This document shows positions 12,306 through 24,380 of a DNA stretch of 64,000 nt, piece after piece. Source of the DNA: Lentinula raphanica (Eukaryota; Basidiomycota; Agaricomycetes; Agaricales; Omphalotaceae). Below the pieces are notes generated by a model. That model did no database searches. It was not told the origin of the DNA and worked only from the letters and a program-made list of their open reading frames with translations. The position numbers were made by a program, and so were the translations under genes. The first letter of the stretch is position 1, and the number at the start of each line of letters is the position of its first letter. The stretch spans positions 124,001-188,000 of the forward strand of contig JANVFP010000034.1 in the NCBI GenBank assembly GCA_027919835.1. The letters are read 5' to 3'.

Positions 12306-14926
12306 ATGCCATTAGGCAAAGCTCTCACCGTATTCACACTCCTTTCCTCAAGTCTTCAAGCGGTCCAATCCCTGAGCTCATATGGTGTCACCACAGACCC
12401 ATCTGTCGCCAATGGACAGTCCTTTGACTACATCGTCGTCGGTGCTGGCTTAGCAGGCACCACTGTAGCGGCCAGGCTTGCGGAAAACTCTGATGTTACT
12501 GTCCTTCTCGTGGAAGCTGGGTCTGATAACCGTACGGATGATATTGTGTATGATGTCTACGCGTACAGCCAGGCATTCGGTACGGCTCTGGACTGGGCAT
12601 GGTCTACAGACCAAGGAAAAACGATTCGAGGGTGAGTTTTATTTTTGTCATATATTATGAATCTTCGCGATGTTGATTGGTGTTATAGTGGGAAAACACT
12701 AGGTGGAAGCACTTCCATCAACGGTGCTCACTATACTCGTGGAATGGAAGCTCAATACGATGCTTGGACAACGCTTCTTGAAGAATCCGATGCTGATGCT
12801 GGCTGGAATTGGGAAGGAATATTCAGTTACATGCAAAAGGTTTGCTGAACAATCTCAACGTCTATCATCATTCCCCTTCTTCTAAGCACAACCCCTTTCA
12901 TTCACATTCAGTCCGAGGCTTTTTCTGCACCCAACGACCAACAAGCTGCAAAAGGTGCTGAAAGCGTTGCGGATTATCATGGATATTCTGGTCCTGTTCA
13001 AGTTACATACCCCGATGCGATGTATGGTGGTCCTCAACAACCGGATTTCATTTCTACCATCGTAGATCTGACGGGGATCGAGCATTGCCCAGATCTAAAC
13101 GGCGGAGCAAGCAATTGTGTCTCAATGACTCCTTTGGTACGTCCTTTAACATGATTCTCATCAGTAGTGTTCATTGGTACTTCACATCATCCCAAGACGA
13201 TCAACTGGCACGATAGTGACCATCGTTCATCTTCATGTCAAGCATATCTCACCCCTGTAGAATCCCAACGCACAAACTGGGTCACTCTAACTGAACATCT
13301 CGTGAGTTATCCTAAATCCCTCATATCATTCTACGTTCGCTCTCTGAAAAAAGTGTTGCAGGTGACTAAGATCAACTGGTCAAACTCCGGCAGCGTACCT
13401 CTCACCGCCTCTGGAATCGAGTTTGCTCCTTCGAGTGGGGAAGTACGAGGTATACGGCTACAGCGCTCAAGGAAGTCATCGTCGCAGCCGGTGCCATCCA
13501 GGTAAACATGATGACTGTTAAAGAATCTTGTGTTCGTTCTCACTGGATCCTACGTTCAGTCTCCCGCTTTGCTTCAATTATCCGGCATCGGCGATTCGTC
13601 TCTGCTTAGCTCATTAGGCATCGAAACCGTCCTCAACATGAGAGGTGTAGGCCGAAATCTCCAAGAACAGGTGAACATTCCCTCCATACCATAATACTCA
13701 GCTATTCGGTCGATTGAGTACTGACCGCCTTTCAATCATCCTCACCCAATTCTAGACAATGAACTCCCTCGGTGCCGGAGGCAACTTCGACTATGGCGGT
13801 AACGGACCTTCGGATTGTATCGCGTATCCGAATCTCTACCAGGTCTTTGGGTGGAACCAGACCGCGCTGGAGACGGTTGTCGGTCAGTTGAACGATAGTG
13901 ATACTAGGAGCAGTTGGGCTGCGAGTCAGGCGGCGTCTGCGTATAGCCAGGAGGCGTTGGAGGAGATCTATGAAGTGCAAGCTGGGTTGATTTTGAATGG
14001 AAATGGTCAGTGAATGTTTCAACCTGGGCTGATTGAATGTTCGTGTTGACTTTGAGCGCGTTCAGCACCGGTTGTCGAGCTCTTCTACGATACTGGATAC
14101 CCAAAGTACGTATCTCTGCTCATCGTTCATAATTAGAGTTAATCTGAACATCTCTTTCAGTGACATTGGTATCGACCTATGGCAACTCCTGCCTTTCAGT
14201 CGAGGAAACGTCAGCATCACTGTGAGTTACTCAAAACGTTCTTGACTCGTTTGTGAAAGATTGTTATACATTAACACCTCATATCACCTAGACCAACGAT
14301 CCATTCACCAAGCCGACCGTGAACGTGAACTACTTTGGCGTTGACTGGGATTTGGATGTTCAAATTGGTAGTGCGAGATTAGCACGGAGAATAATCGATA
14401 GTTCGCCTTTGAGGTGAGTTCGCCATGTTACTAGTCATACGATATCTGGATTCTGATCGACCGTCTACCTGCCCCTACCTACCCTTACTCTCTTTCCGAT
14501 TCCTCTTTGAAATAGCTCCCTCTCCACCGGCGAAACCAACCCGGGAACCCGAGTCGTCCCAAACAACAACGGCGATTACGGTTCAGACGCAAGCTGGAAA
14601 TCCTGGATCCTAGACCCCAGTGCTGGTTTTTCCGCCGTGAGCCATCCGATAGGTACTGCTGCGATGATGAGACAGGATTTAGGCGGTAGGTGTCTTTTGC
14701 TTCTTTATACCCTTCCTTTCACATCTACTCCAGTGGATAGTACATACTGACCAAAGCATTATTATAATCTATAGGTGTCGTCGATGCATCGCTGAAGATC
14801 TACAACACCACCAACGTCCGTGTCGTCGATGCGTCTATTCTCCCGATGCAGGTCAGTGCGCACTTGAGCGCGACGTTGTATGGTGTTGCAGAAAAAGCCG
14901 CGGATATCATTAAGGCTGCGAACTGA
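12306..14926 (+). CDS. Secreted GMC (glucose-methanol-choline) oxidoreductase, AA3-like, with an apparent frameshift
   Basis: About twelve exons encode roughly 620 residues. Residues 1-23 are a signal peptide. FDYIVVGAGLAGTTVAARLA is the ADP-binding GXGXXG motif for FAD, and GKTLGGSTSINGAHYTRG is the GMC signature 1 region. SPALLQLSGIGD matches signature 2. The C-terminus carries SHPIGTAAM and VDASILPMQVSAHLSATLYG, with the active-site His pair region. Family members oxidise alcohols or sugars and feed H2O2 or electrons to lignocellulose breakdown; the substrate cannot be told here. In the exon ending near 13501 the reading frame must change between PSSGE and RYTATALKEVIVAAGAIQ (about 13430-13455). 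This is one missing base or two extra, so the allele may be broken or the base call wrong. A degraded second copy lies at 17875-18345. Confidence 0.88.
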
Positions 14927-15206
14927 GGAGGATGATTTTCAAAAGGTTATCAAGGAGGTGATTTTCCCTCCCTCCCCTGCTTGCTACGTGAAGGACTTGG
15001 GATCCTCAATCTTATATACTTAGTATAGTACCGTTGGAACATTGCTAGAAGTTGTACATGTCCATATCATACCCTTTTATAACGTTGCTTAATTCAAAGA
15101 CCAGCAATCTTTTCTGGTTTCTGTATTCTGGTATGTACTTGACTTGTTCAAAATGTCCATGTCAGGACCTGGTCAGGACTTGTGACTTGTACTCAACGAG
15201 GAATCT
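14927..15206. other. Convergent 3' intergenic region
   Basis: This separates the GMC gene (+) from the dioxygenase gene (-). No gene or other feature was recognised. Confidence 0.4.
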
Positions 15207-16938
15207 TCATTGAGAGGTGCCTACATCTAAACCTAACTCCTCTAACGTTGAAAAAAGCCCCAAGCCCATCTTCCAACGCTCTTGTTTCCGAATCTTCTCA
15301 GCCTGCAGTGCTTCAGGAGAATCAAGGTAAGCCTCCTCTGTCTGAAATCCATGATCCACCCAACGGAAATTTGCCCCAGGTGCATATTGAGTGAACGAAT
15401 ACCTCGTCTCCTTCTTCCCAACAGTCGTATTCGAGTGTCGGCAAACTCCGGATGGGATACCCACAAGAGAGCCCGGAGGAAATTCTATAACAATCTTCAA
15501 ATCCCAAAGAACCAAATGACCGCCTTGGGTCCATTTGAAGTCCCCAAGGGACCAGATCCAGCAGAGGTTAAACGGTAAATTTCCGAAATCAATGTGTGGA
15601 AGGCAGACCGTACGGGGGCCAAAGTTCCATGCGGAAACGGGCAATACGCTGTTGGCAAAGAGACGCGTGAGGGTTTGATCACTGGCAAGGAGCTGCTCGA
15701 AATGCTTGGAGTTGTAGTTATAAAGCCTGGGTTCCCAGGCTTTGAGCACGCCTAAGGCAGAAAGTTGGAACACGTTAGCAAGACGCGACAAAGTAGGTCA
15801 TTCAAGTTAGGGAATACCTGTAGTGTATCCTGACAGTTTTTGGAACGCAGACGAGGTTACCAGCTGGTTGACGACAGCTGCGTTGTTTGAGTTTTGAACT
15901 ATATTGGCTGGTTTCTTTTCGCTAACGTTAGAGAATGTGTGAGTCAGTTAACAAGGGACGACGCACCGTCCGCCCTCCACCATGGGCAATCCCTGCAGAT
16001 ATCTGTGGAAACTTGCCCCTTCGGTGGTGTTTTTGCTTGATAGTAAAGGACGCCTCGGGCCTCAGGTTATGTAGGAGGTCAGCACCCTCTTTGGCTGCTT
16101 TCTTGATGCTTTCGTCGGCAGGATACACAACCAGAGCCATCACAAGGCTTGCAGAGTCTGCGATGGGAATGGTCCTTCTGTCAAATGATATCAGCAGTCG
16201 AGTCCACAGTCTCGTAGAAAGGACATACCCAGTCGCTGCCTTAATCAAGGTAAACTTCTCCTTGGCTTTGGGCCCAACCAACTCAGCCAACCTCCAAGCA
16301 CGAGCCTCTACATCCTTCAATCCCTTATCAGGGAGGCCTATGTACGCAGTTGAAGCCACGGGTGAGTCATTCAAAAGCGAAAACGCTCCCACAACAGCCC
16401 GATTCTGCTCGACAAAACGTGCGGGAGCATTCTCTGGAGGAAGAATCTCAGCTGCCCCCTTGGCCTCCTGCCTTCGCTTCTTTCGATTCCTCTTACTTGA
16501 TGCCTTCATCTTCCTTTTGCGTGCATTCGCAGCCGGTTGCGGTTCGCTCGTTGATTCGGAGGGAATAGACCCAGAAGGCAGATTTGAAAGATGCAGGGGG
16601 TCCTCAGTAGAAGCAGGTGAAGGGTATTGCAGCGGTGAGAGATGAAGTGGAGAAGGCGCGCGCGAGGGTGAAGGAGAGCGTGAGGGAGGCAGAGAAGAGA
16701 GAGGAGAAGAAAAAGCAGAGCCTGCAAGCTCGTCGTCAGCCTCGTCGCGTTCGCCATAAACTGCTTCAAGAAGTGCGGCTGGAAAGTTGTAAGGTTGCTT
16801 CACGCAGTGTTCGGCTTGAACGGACGGTGGGTCCGCTTGCGGGCCGGTATTATTTGCGAGCGAAGCGAAGCAACCGAGTTCATGCAGGGTGGATAGAGAC
16901 CTGACTGGGTTTGTACTTGTTTGGCTTTTGCATGTCAT
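15207..16938 (-). CDS. TET/JBP-like 2-oxoglutarate/Fe(II) DNA dioxygenase
   Basis: On the minus strand the exons are approximately 16938-16229, 16177-15975, 15926-15818 and 15751-15207 (about 520 residues). The third donor is uncertain because the frames around 15930 do not join neatly. The N-terminal third is Ser/Pro-rich with a basic KRKMKASSKRNRKKRR stretch, a likely nuclear localisation signal. The catalytic part shows LPHIDFGNLPFNLC (HxD iron ligands), GGHLVLWDLK, a distal His in GVCRHSNTTV and Arg in TRYSFTQYAPG, the probable 2-oxoglutarate contact. It ends with FRWVDHGFQTE. These features match basidiomycete TET/JBP-like proteins that oxidise 5-methylcytosine and are expanded alongside KDZ transposons. 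The activity is inferred, not shown. The KDZ transposase lies about 8 kb away, with two unrelated genes between. Confidence 0.8.
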
Positions 16939-17874
16939 AGAGGATTTTGCTTCATTTTGACATGAATGCGTCGTTTCTCGCTCAAATCCTTTTCTTTCTG
17001 TCTGATACTCTCAAGAGATACTCACCTTGAGTGCTGTAAATGGTTTAAGTGGTTTTGAACGATGCGATAACTCCAGGTTTTGAGCTTGGAAGATTTGGGA
17101 GACTCAGATCAGGAAACATTCGGATGCTCTTGGTGACTTTTTTTGCATGTTCTTTCTGCTAATACTCCTCAAAATCATTGATGAACGTCCTTTATTACCA
17201 TTGCTTCTCAACTAGGATTAGGCTTCGCGAGCAGAACACCGTGCCACGGTGTATACCTAGTAGTAAGCAAAACGTTTCAAATTTCAACCAAGCTAGCTTC
17301 AAAGCATGTTTGCACCACTTCAGCAGCTCCTCTGACCTTCTGACACGACGACGACGCGTCTTCCGTGCTCCCGTAGCATCGAGTGCTCAAAACTTGCGTC
17401 TACACGCAGCCAATGGCTAGCTGGCAAACTTCTGGGACGCTTCTGACCTCAGAGACCAAACATATCCCGGCCATAGCTGCCACCAGCCTCCCAAGCAGCT
17501 CCAACGCATGCATCTTCTGTACTCCCCTAGCAAGGAGTATGCAAAATATACGCCCGAACAACAAGGGCTACCAGCAGGAACGACAAACGCAGCTGATGGC
17601 TATGGGTGATGAAAGGACACTCACCATTCAAGAGCTTGAGGTTAATCCGCGCCGCGTAGTCAGGCGTTCAGAAAGCTCGCGTTAGCCCACGCAAGCTGAG
17701 TGTGGTGGTAGCTCCCTCGAAGAATTAGCGTTACGGTTCAACAAACACTTTTGGGGTATTTGTACTATCTCTGGAAGTCTCGCACGCTTTTTTTAGAATG
17801 TTCGACCTCCTACGTCTTCTCTTAACTCCGTTTATCGAACAAACGTTCAGACTGATTGGACTTCCAACCTCGTT
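16939..17874. other. Intergenic, upstream of the dioxygenase gene
   Basis: No gene supported. It contains the divergent promoter region of the minus-strand dioxygenase. Short ORFs are present but none has family-like sequence. Confidence 0.4.
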
Positions 17875-18345
17875 TTAGTGGCATAGGTATCGACTTGCAT
17901 GTGGGCAGCTAGCATGACCTCGAGTTACTCGAAATGTTCTTGAATTCCGCGAAAGAGAAGAGAACACGCATCACCTATAGCCCAACGAACCGTCTCCCAA
18001 ACCGACCGTAATTTTGAACATGAATTCCTTTGCGTTAATTAGGATTTGGATCTATTTGGATGTGCAAATCAGCCGAAGGATACTCGACAATCTATCAATC
18101 GATAGTTCGCCACTGAGGTGAGCGGTGTGTAACTCGCAGCATACGATAAGAACTGACCGCCGTCTAGTCTCCACCCGTTTTCCCGGCATGCCTACAACTC
18201 CTTCTACACAGCACGATTACCCTCTCCACTGGCGAAACCAATACTGATTAAAAGATCAACAATCTAGAGGTGTTGTCGATGCCTCGCTGAAGATCTACAA
18301 CAGAATACTAATGTCCGTATCGCCGATGCGTCTACCGTCAGTCTT
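17875..18345 (+). pseudogene. Decayed 3' part of a GMC oxidoreductase gene
   Basis: Several stretches match the 3' exons of the intact GMC gene in the same order. ATAGGTATCGACTTG near 17883 matches the exon at 14161. The block around 18065-18125 (GGATACTCGACAATC, GATAGTTCGCCACTGAG) matches 14376-14415. CTCTCCACTGGCGAAACCAA near 18224 matches the exon at 14517. The block 18269-18340 (GTTGTCGATGCCTCGCTGAA, then the CGCCGATGCGTCTACC region) matches 14777-14850. Frames are broken and the FAD-binding half is absent. It is a relic of a tandem duplication with the dioxygenase gene lying between the copies. Confidence 0.8.
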
Positions 18346-19454
18346 GGTGTTCACGAAACATCAATGAGTTGTCGTAGCAGCATAATGTTCAGAGCTGTAC
18401 GGTTACACAACATATAATCTCTTTTGAGGATCGTGAAAGGCTTTTCTGATTTTCGGGATGAGATACATATCCAGAACCTGATTCAAGCCACTCGCTCCGT
18501 CTCCACATCACTGCAACCAGACTGCAACCGCACTGCAACCGTGATGAATTCTCTCTCTCAGGCTGGAAGTGGCTTCTCTTCCAGAGTCTTCCAAGCTTAG
18601 CTTCCGCTGGTCTTTCTGATTCTTGTCTCTGTACATAACAACGACAAGACAACTCATGCAGGCCTGTTCAAGCCGTGAATTTTCGTGTGGAGGATTTTCG
18701 GGATGGCATCAAGATGGCATCGTGCATTCATGGCGGACTTTCCATCTTTGATTAGTCTACGCCGTTCTCGCTGGTCTGTTTGCAAACTTGCTCTGAGCTC
18801 TCAAAGTACATGAGCTCAGAATCTTCGGCATCCAGCGTTCTACAGCATCTAGGGAGTAGCTGGGACTCTGGAGACTGGGAGTATCGAAGCCTCAAGCGCT
18901 CTTACATGATCATCATATGTACATGGTTGCCAACTTGGCAGAAGTTGCGATTGAAATTTCCAGGTACAATCATCGTAAGTATGTTGATCAATGAATATTG
19001 GATTTCCAGCCAATCCTGTTGCATTTCGTTGCCTCTTGTTGCATGCACGTCCCTCCAGATGGTTACCCTGTTCACAGGTAGTTCAAACTTCACAGGACAC
19101 GGATCGTAGGAAGAATTTCATCTCTCATCTGCGAAAAACAGAGCTTCCCGTCTAGCTGTCGAAGCTCGTCAAAGCCTCAAGGCCTCAAAGGCAAGTCCAC
19201 CTTTGCTCGTTACGCGTTAAATGTCTTTCAAGAGAGCACTTTCAGAGAGTTCAAAGCCACGATTGTCAATGAGGCTTTTATCCCAGCCCTTTGTCCTTTT
19301 GTCCCTTTGAGACGTCATTGGCTACCGGCAAGCCAATCAGAACAACGATATCGATCCATCTACTACCATGGTTTCTGACACAGTGACAGGCCGGCTGTTA
19401 TTGTTATTCATTGATGATTCAATCTCAAATCCCCAATATGGCTCGAACAAAGGT
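18346..19454. other. Intergenic, nothing recognised
   Basis: No ORF with family-like features. The final 100 bp lead into the promoter of the next gene. Confidence 0.4.
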
Positions 19455-19461
19455 TATAAAA
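19455..19461 (+). promoter_or_regulatory. TATA box of the secreted-protein gene
   Basis: TATAAAA is followed by a long C/T-rich leader (19480-19640), a common arrangement upstream of highly expressed fungal genes. The ATG is at 19686. Confidence 0.55.
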
Positions 19462-19685
19462 GCAGCATCAAACTCGTGTCGCCTTCTCCCTCACCCTCCC
19501 ACTTCTCAACCCCCTCACTCACTTCTTTTCATCCATCACTGTTTTTACTCCTTCCTTCAAGGACTGGTCCTCCCTTTCTTTCCGCGAAAGAAAAAACAGT
19601 TTTTTTGCACGCAACTCTCCTTCACTAGTCTTCTCCAGCACTCTTTTCTTGAATCACCCCTCGGACAATTCAGAACCTGCCAGTC

Positions 19686-20612
19686 ATGTTCTCCAAACTC
19701 TCCACCTTCGCCTCTCTCTCCGTCCTCCTAGCGATCTCCGCCCAAGTCTCCGCACACGCCGCGATCGCTCCTGCTCTCGGCGTCGCTGGGACTCCTGTTC
19801 GGGCGGACGTCCAGAAACCGTCGAAGGCTAGTCCGTGTGGAAAGGTCGATGTGGCATCGAACCTGGATACGTCTACGCCAGTACAGGCCGCGGCTGATGG
19901 GACGTTTACGGCTACTGCTACTGATTTCAATGCGTGAGTATGCTTGTCTGTGTCGCAGTGCCTTTTGAGCTTGACTTTGATTTTGTTGTTGTTTTTTTCT
20001 TGATTTCCAGTGGCGCAGATGGTTCACGATCTGTGACTGCCAAAGTCGATCCTACCGCTCAAGGTACAACGTTCAACACCGCAGTGACTGTTTCCCAGAA
20101 TGGAGTTGCTGTATGTCATTTATGTTTCTCTGATTCTCGTCTTGTGGGATACTTATGAACATCGCGTTTCTTGCAGGCTCCCAAAACCGTTGGCTCAGAC
20201 CAAATTGTTGCTGCTCTTCCGTCTGGCACTACCTGCTCTGGTGGAACGGCTGGGAACCTTTGCTTGGTTGTAAGTCCTTTCTACTTGATACTAGTACTAC
20301 ATATTTCGAAGGACAGCCTTCTGATTTTTTGAATCTTCTTTTTCTGCGTGTTATGTATAGCAATTTGTCACCACAGCAGGATTCGGGAACTGTGTCGTAG
20401 TCGCTCAAGGAGCCGCCACTGGTGCTGCTGCTGCTGCGAACAGTACGACGGCGACAGCTAGTACCACCAACGGTACGACTACGGCTACGACCGGAACCAC
20501 TGCTACCAACGGTACGACTACGACCACGACTGGGACCACGGCCACCAACGGTACGACTACGGCCACAACCGGAACCACTGCCACAAATGGGACTACCGAC
20601 GCAACCACCGGA

Positions 20613-20644
<32 letters not shown>

Positions 20645-20810
20645 TAAACACCACCACAACAAAGCTGCTCAAGCTGCTGCTGCTGCTGCCCAAGCGAACA
20701 AGGTCGGCACGCGTGCCCCTCGAGCGCTTCTTTCTGAGCTTGAAGCTCGTGGTGAAGAGGCCCCGATTCATGTCGTCAAACGTGGTGTTTTCAGTTGGAT
20801 CTGGGCTTGA
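19686..20810 (+). CDS. Secreted protein with mature N-terminal His, Thr-rich region and Kex2-type C-terminus (GEgh16-like?)
   Basis: Exons 19686-19933, 20011-20110, 20177-20269 and 20361-20810 join in frame to give 296 residues. A signal peptide ends near SAQVSA, so the mature chain should begin HAAIAPALGV. The globular part has paired cysteines (ASPCGKVD, GTTCSGG, GNLCLV, FGNCVVV) and a GFGNCVVV ending that reminds me of the GEgh16/MAS appressorial proteins; this is a weak assignment. A Thr/Ala-rich region with repeated NGTT sites follows, likely N- and O-glycosylated, then KHHHNK and an Ala/Gln stretch. The chain ends VVKRGVFSWIWA. KR before the last eight residues is a Kex2 site, so an octapeptide may be released. 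An N-terminal His is also the copper-brace residue of LPMO-like proteins, which is only a possibility here. Confidence 0.7.
20613..20643 (+). repeat. ACG trinucleotide repeat encoding poly-Thr
   Basis: About ten ACG triplets in frame within the Thr-rich region of the secreted protein. It is preceded by 48-bp imperfect repeats encoding TNGTTTATTGTTA-like units (20460-20610). Confidence 0.85.
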
Positions 20811-21437
20811 AGGATTGATACTTTAGCGAGACGGGACGGGTGTGGTTTTCAGGACTAAGTAAAAGAGTTTCCCTCTTCCGAACGTTGTATAAGATCCTAG
20901 TGATTGTTTCTTGTTCACCTTTGCGTCAAATGGAAAAAAGTGATTTGGGGGTTGTTTTGTCGACTGGACATTGGTGCCGGTTCCGTCAGATTGCGCGTGG
21001 ATTACGGTTCGTACGCACGTTGGTGTACATGCATGTTGTTCGTCTCCGGGTACGGGTGTAATACAACTTTCGGAACTTGGAGTCAGCATCGTGCATCGCC
21101 CTCGATTTGAAATCGCAAGAGGATTGGTTTGAAGGTGTGTATACGTTTACCTGTATAACTTTCCTATTCTCATTGCTTCCAGAGAGTGATTAAAGAAGTA
21201 TGTATGATCTTAGAACGACCTGGAAAGTTCATCTTGACCGTCACAAGGCTAGCTGGTTCGCCCAGAACATACAGTGCAATTTTAAAAATGACATGAGCTG
21301 GGAGCAGTGTTTTATTTTTAAGCGCCGGATGAGTTCCGTTGACTTTTCTGGCAGGCAAAAAATTTCTAGGGGTTTCGGTGACTTCATCACTTCAAACAAC
21401 AAAACCAAAGCGGTCCTCGTTTTTTCAAAAATGGCAG
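20811..21437. other. Intergenic between secreted-protein and arrestin-like genes
   Basis: No gene recognised. It ends in the TATA region of the arrestin-like gene. Confidence 0.4.
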
Positions 21438-21447
21438 TATATATAAA
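21438..21447 (+). promoter_or_regulatory. TATA box of the arrestin-like gene
   Basis: TATATATAAA lies about 51 bp before the ATG at 21499. Confidence 0.5.
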
Positions 21448-21498
21448 GCACCGGGGGGTCTCTCTTCATGACTCGTTAATTTTTCGGATTCCCAAACA

Positions 21499-23198
21499 AT
21501 GTCAGAATTCGTTCTCGACCAACAACTTCCTTTATATTCCCCCTCACGCTCCCCACCTTCGTACTCACCGCACCTCCTTGACGGGGAACAAACTCTCGCT
21601 CAGACCTCCCGTTTTCATTCCTCATCGCATCTAACAGGGACGTTCACCAAGCATTCCGGTGAAATCACCGTAGTTCTCACAGAACAGGACGAAGAAGCGG
21701 ACATTCCGTGTTATGGTCGTCAGGGCCTCGTTGCTGGAAGTATCATCCTTGACTCTTCATTGAAAACCGAAGACATCATGGCCGTTTGCTTGAAAGTATG
21801 CTCTTGACCTTCCGGCTTCACTCTCTATTTTGTGCTCATGGACAAGACATGCAGGTCGAAGGAAGAATCAAATTGACTATATCAGGCGCCAACGCCGCGT
21901 CCAAGACTATGAAGATCGTTGATGAACAGTACGAGTTGTGGTCTTCAAGCCAGACTTCTCACTCGAGTACTTCCGCTACTACTTCGACTTGTCCAAGGGT
22001 GATCCCTTTCTCAACTATTCTACCACCGACGTTCAAGGATGGAGATAGGGAGTATCCTCTACCACCTTCATACGAGGTGAACTTCACAGGTTTGTCATCG
22101 TCTACCTTCACCGTTGTCAACCGTTTGTCTGACCCATGATGATACGCCTAGGTATCCCAGGCCTATACGCCAAATGCACATATGCTATTCGTGCGATCGT
22201 GAAAACCCACGGACCTCTTTGGGACCATAAACAAACGTACGTGTATAGATATCCTTGGGCGTCATGGTCATAAGAGTGTACTCACAATTAAGTATGATGG
22301 TGCAGGGTATCCACACCGTTCATCTACCGACCCAGAAAACGTCCTCCCCAAGCTGCCGTGAACGCGGCGTTCTTCTCTTCCATCAAGATATCACCCGAGG
22401 AATGGTTCCAGACCACTGCTGTCCTTCAGGCGAGACCGGGTGCGGGTGCGAACGTTGAGTCTATCAATGCTAGTGTGAGTTTTTCAATATTCCATATCCA
22501 TATGCGTCGATCCCTCGTTGACGACGTTGAGTCCTCACGCACTTGTTCTATTCTATTCTACATAATGATACTTACTATGCATATTATAGCTCTTCCTCCC
22601 CGCCGTACGCAGCTTCGGTCTCCGCGACCCCATCCCGTACCACATCCAACTCACCGGACCTCTTTCCTCTCTTCAAAAGTTCTACTCCTTAGTCCAATAC
22701 GAAACGGACCCATGCTCACCTGCTTATCCTCTGAACAGAGAAACCCTGACGATGAGCGTCTCGCTCTGTCGTCAGGTTCGGGTCGAGGTGAAAGGCCAGA
22801 CGGTGTGGAAGAGCTTGATTATTGGGAACGGGACGGTTAGGCCTTTGCCGCCGAGTATTGAACTTGATGAACTTGATGATTGTGATTATCGTGATCTGGG
22901 TGTGAAGAAGTCTGAGGAAGGAAAAGAGCAAGGACGAGAGCAAGAGATGGCTTTGGATTGGGAAGGCGAAGTTCGATGTCGGGATGATGTGAGGGTAGGG
23001 CACTTTGACGTAGGGAAGATGGCTGCTTCGGTGAGTCTGCTTTTCGTTAGTTAGACGCTCAAGCGCTCAGCGCTCAACGGTTGTTGCCAGGATTTCTTCG
23101 TGTTCTCAGTCTCTGCGAGAAACAATTGCGGAGCGTTTAATAGTCTGCGGATGATCGTTCCTATATCGCTCGTCACTGATTCGTGGGTCGAGCATTGA
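21499..23198 (+). CDS. Arrestin-like N-terminal domain protein
   Basis: Six exons (first 21499-21795, last about 23092-23198) give around 445 residues. The chain starts MSEFVLDQQLPLYSPSRSPP, a Pro/Tyr-rich lead typical of basidiomycete arrestin-domain proteins. It continues with beta-strand-rich arrestin-N sequence (TGTFTKHSGEITVVLTEQ, then CYGRQGLVAGSIILD and VEGRIKLTISG). The arrestin-C half includes PSYEVNFTGIPGLYAKCTY and LPAVRSFGLRDPIPYHIQLT. Alpha-arrestins bridge membrane cargo to Rsp5-type ubiquitin ligases for endocytosis. I did not find a clear PPxY ligase-binding motif, so that role is an extrapolation. No break was seen in the splice model. Confidence 0.78.
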
Positions 23199-24380
23199 TT
23201 GATTGATCAATCTCAAGACCTGTCTTGACTCTTTGACTCTTTGACTCCTTCCTTTGCCTTCCTTCGCCTTCCTCGCCTTCCAATTCGCATTCTAGCCCAC
23301 ATATCATTGACATATGTCTTCCTTTTGCATGCACGCTTTCGCTTTCGCCTTTCTTACAATCGTCTCGTCGTAATTTATCTCATCGCCGTCTTGAGAATTG
23401 GAAGGACCCTTTACTGTTTATCTCAAGAGCCAAAAGTACTTTATATGTTATCTCTCTCGGTTTATACTCGTATACGGTACAGCTCTACAGTTTATGCTGC
23501 TACAACTTGAAAATCACCTCTACCTAGTCGCTTCAGCCTTCAATAACCTATACATAGTTCGAATATTAAATAATCTGGTGAACTTTGAAGACCTTTGTCC
23601 CACTGCCCAGTGCCTAGAAAATCCCGTAGCCTCAATGGCGCCGCTCATCCTTTGGTTGTGATTAGCGCTAGATTAGCGCCGAAGTTTGAACCATTTCTTC
23701 GACCATCTCAATTTTCAAAATTACGCTGCAACAGGCTGCAACTTGTGCAAGAGTATTTCCAAAGTCCATAAGTACGTATAACAGTCCAGTGCATCATGCG
23801 TTCCGGGAACAAAGGTGCATAAGATTCTTCGCATTCCACCAGTACTATGTGGTAAATGACGCAGCAGCTTAGACCGATATATTTCACCAATTCTCAAGCG
23901 ACAAGTATGTGCTCTCGAACGTGTTACGACGCGATATATATGTATGCAGTCTGACCCAAAGCTTTCTCTAGCTTTTTTGCAACTCAGAACGCATTCTCGA
24001 ATCTCAAATCTCAATAGCCCGTCGACATTGTGCTGGCGCTGCCGCACTACGAGGTCCTGACTCCTCATGAATCATGCTTGATCCACACATCAAACCTTCT
24101 TCATGGACCTTCGAGTTTTAGCCTCAAGAGAACGTGAGTAGTTGGATAGCGTTGGATCCGCTCTTTGAGCTGCATATGCCATATGGTGAGATAACGATAA
24201 TTTTCAATTCTGATGTGATCGATGGAAGGCTGACACAGAGTCCCGTTCAAAGCAAAAGAGCCTCTTTTCAACGCTTCCATCTGCTCTTGTCCAGAATCCA
24301 GATCATACCCTATTCTATCCTATTCTACTGTGTTCTACTCCATACCCCGTCTGCGACGACTCAGTACTCACTAAATCACC
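23199..24380. other. Intergenic, nothing recognised
   Basis: Almost 1.2 kb without a supported gene. It contains CT-rich stretches around 23220-23290 and before 24381. No repeats shared with the rest of the window were noticed. Confidence 0.4.

Noticed and set aside
15935..16645. 236-codon plus-strand ORF
   Set aside because: Antisense to the dioxygenase exons, which carry the recognisable motifs.
20405..20771. Minus-strand ORFs opposite the Thr-rich gene
   Set aside because: Val-rich and Arg/Ser-rich shadows of the ACG/ACC repeats in the secreted-protein gene.
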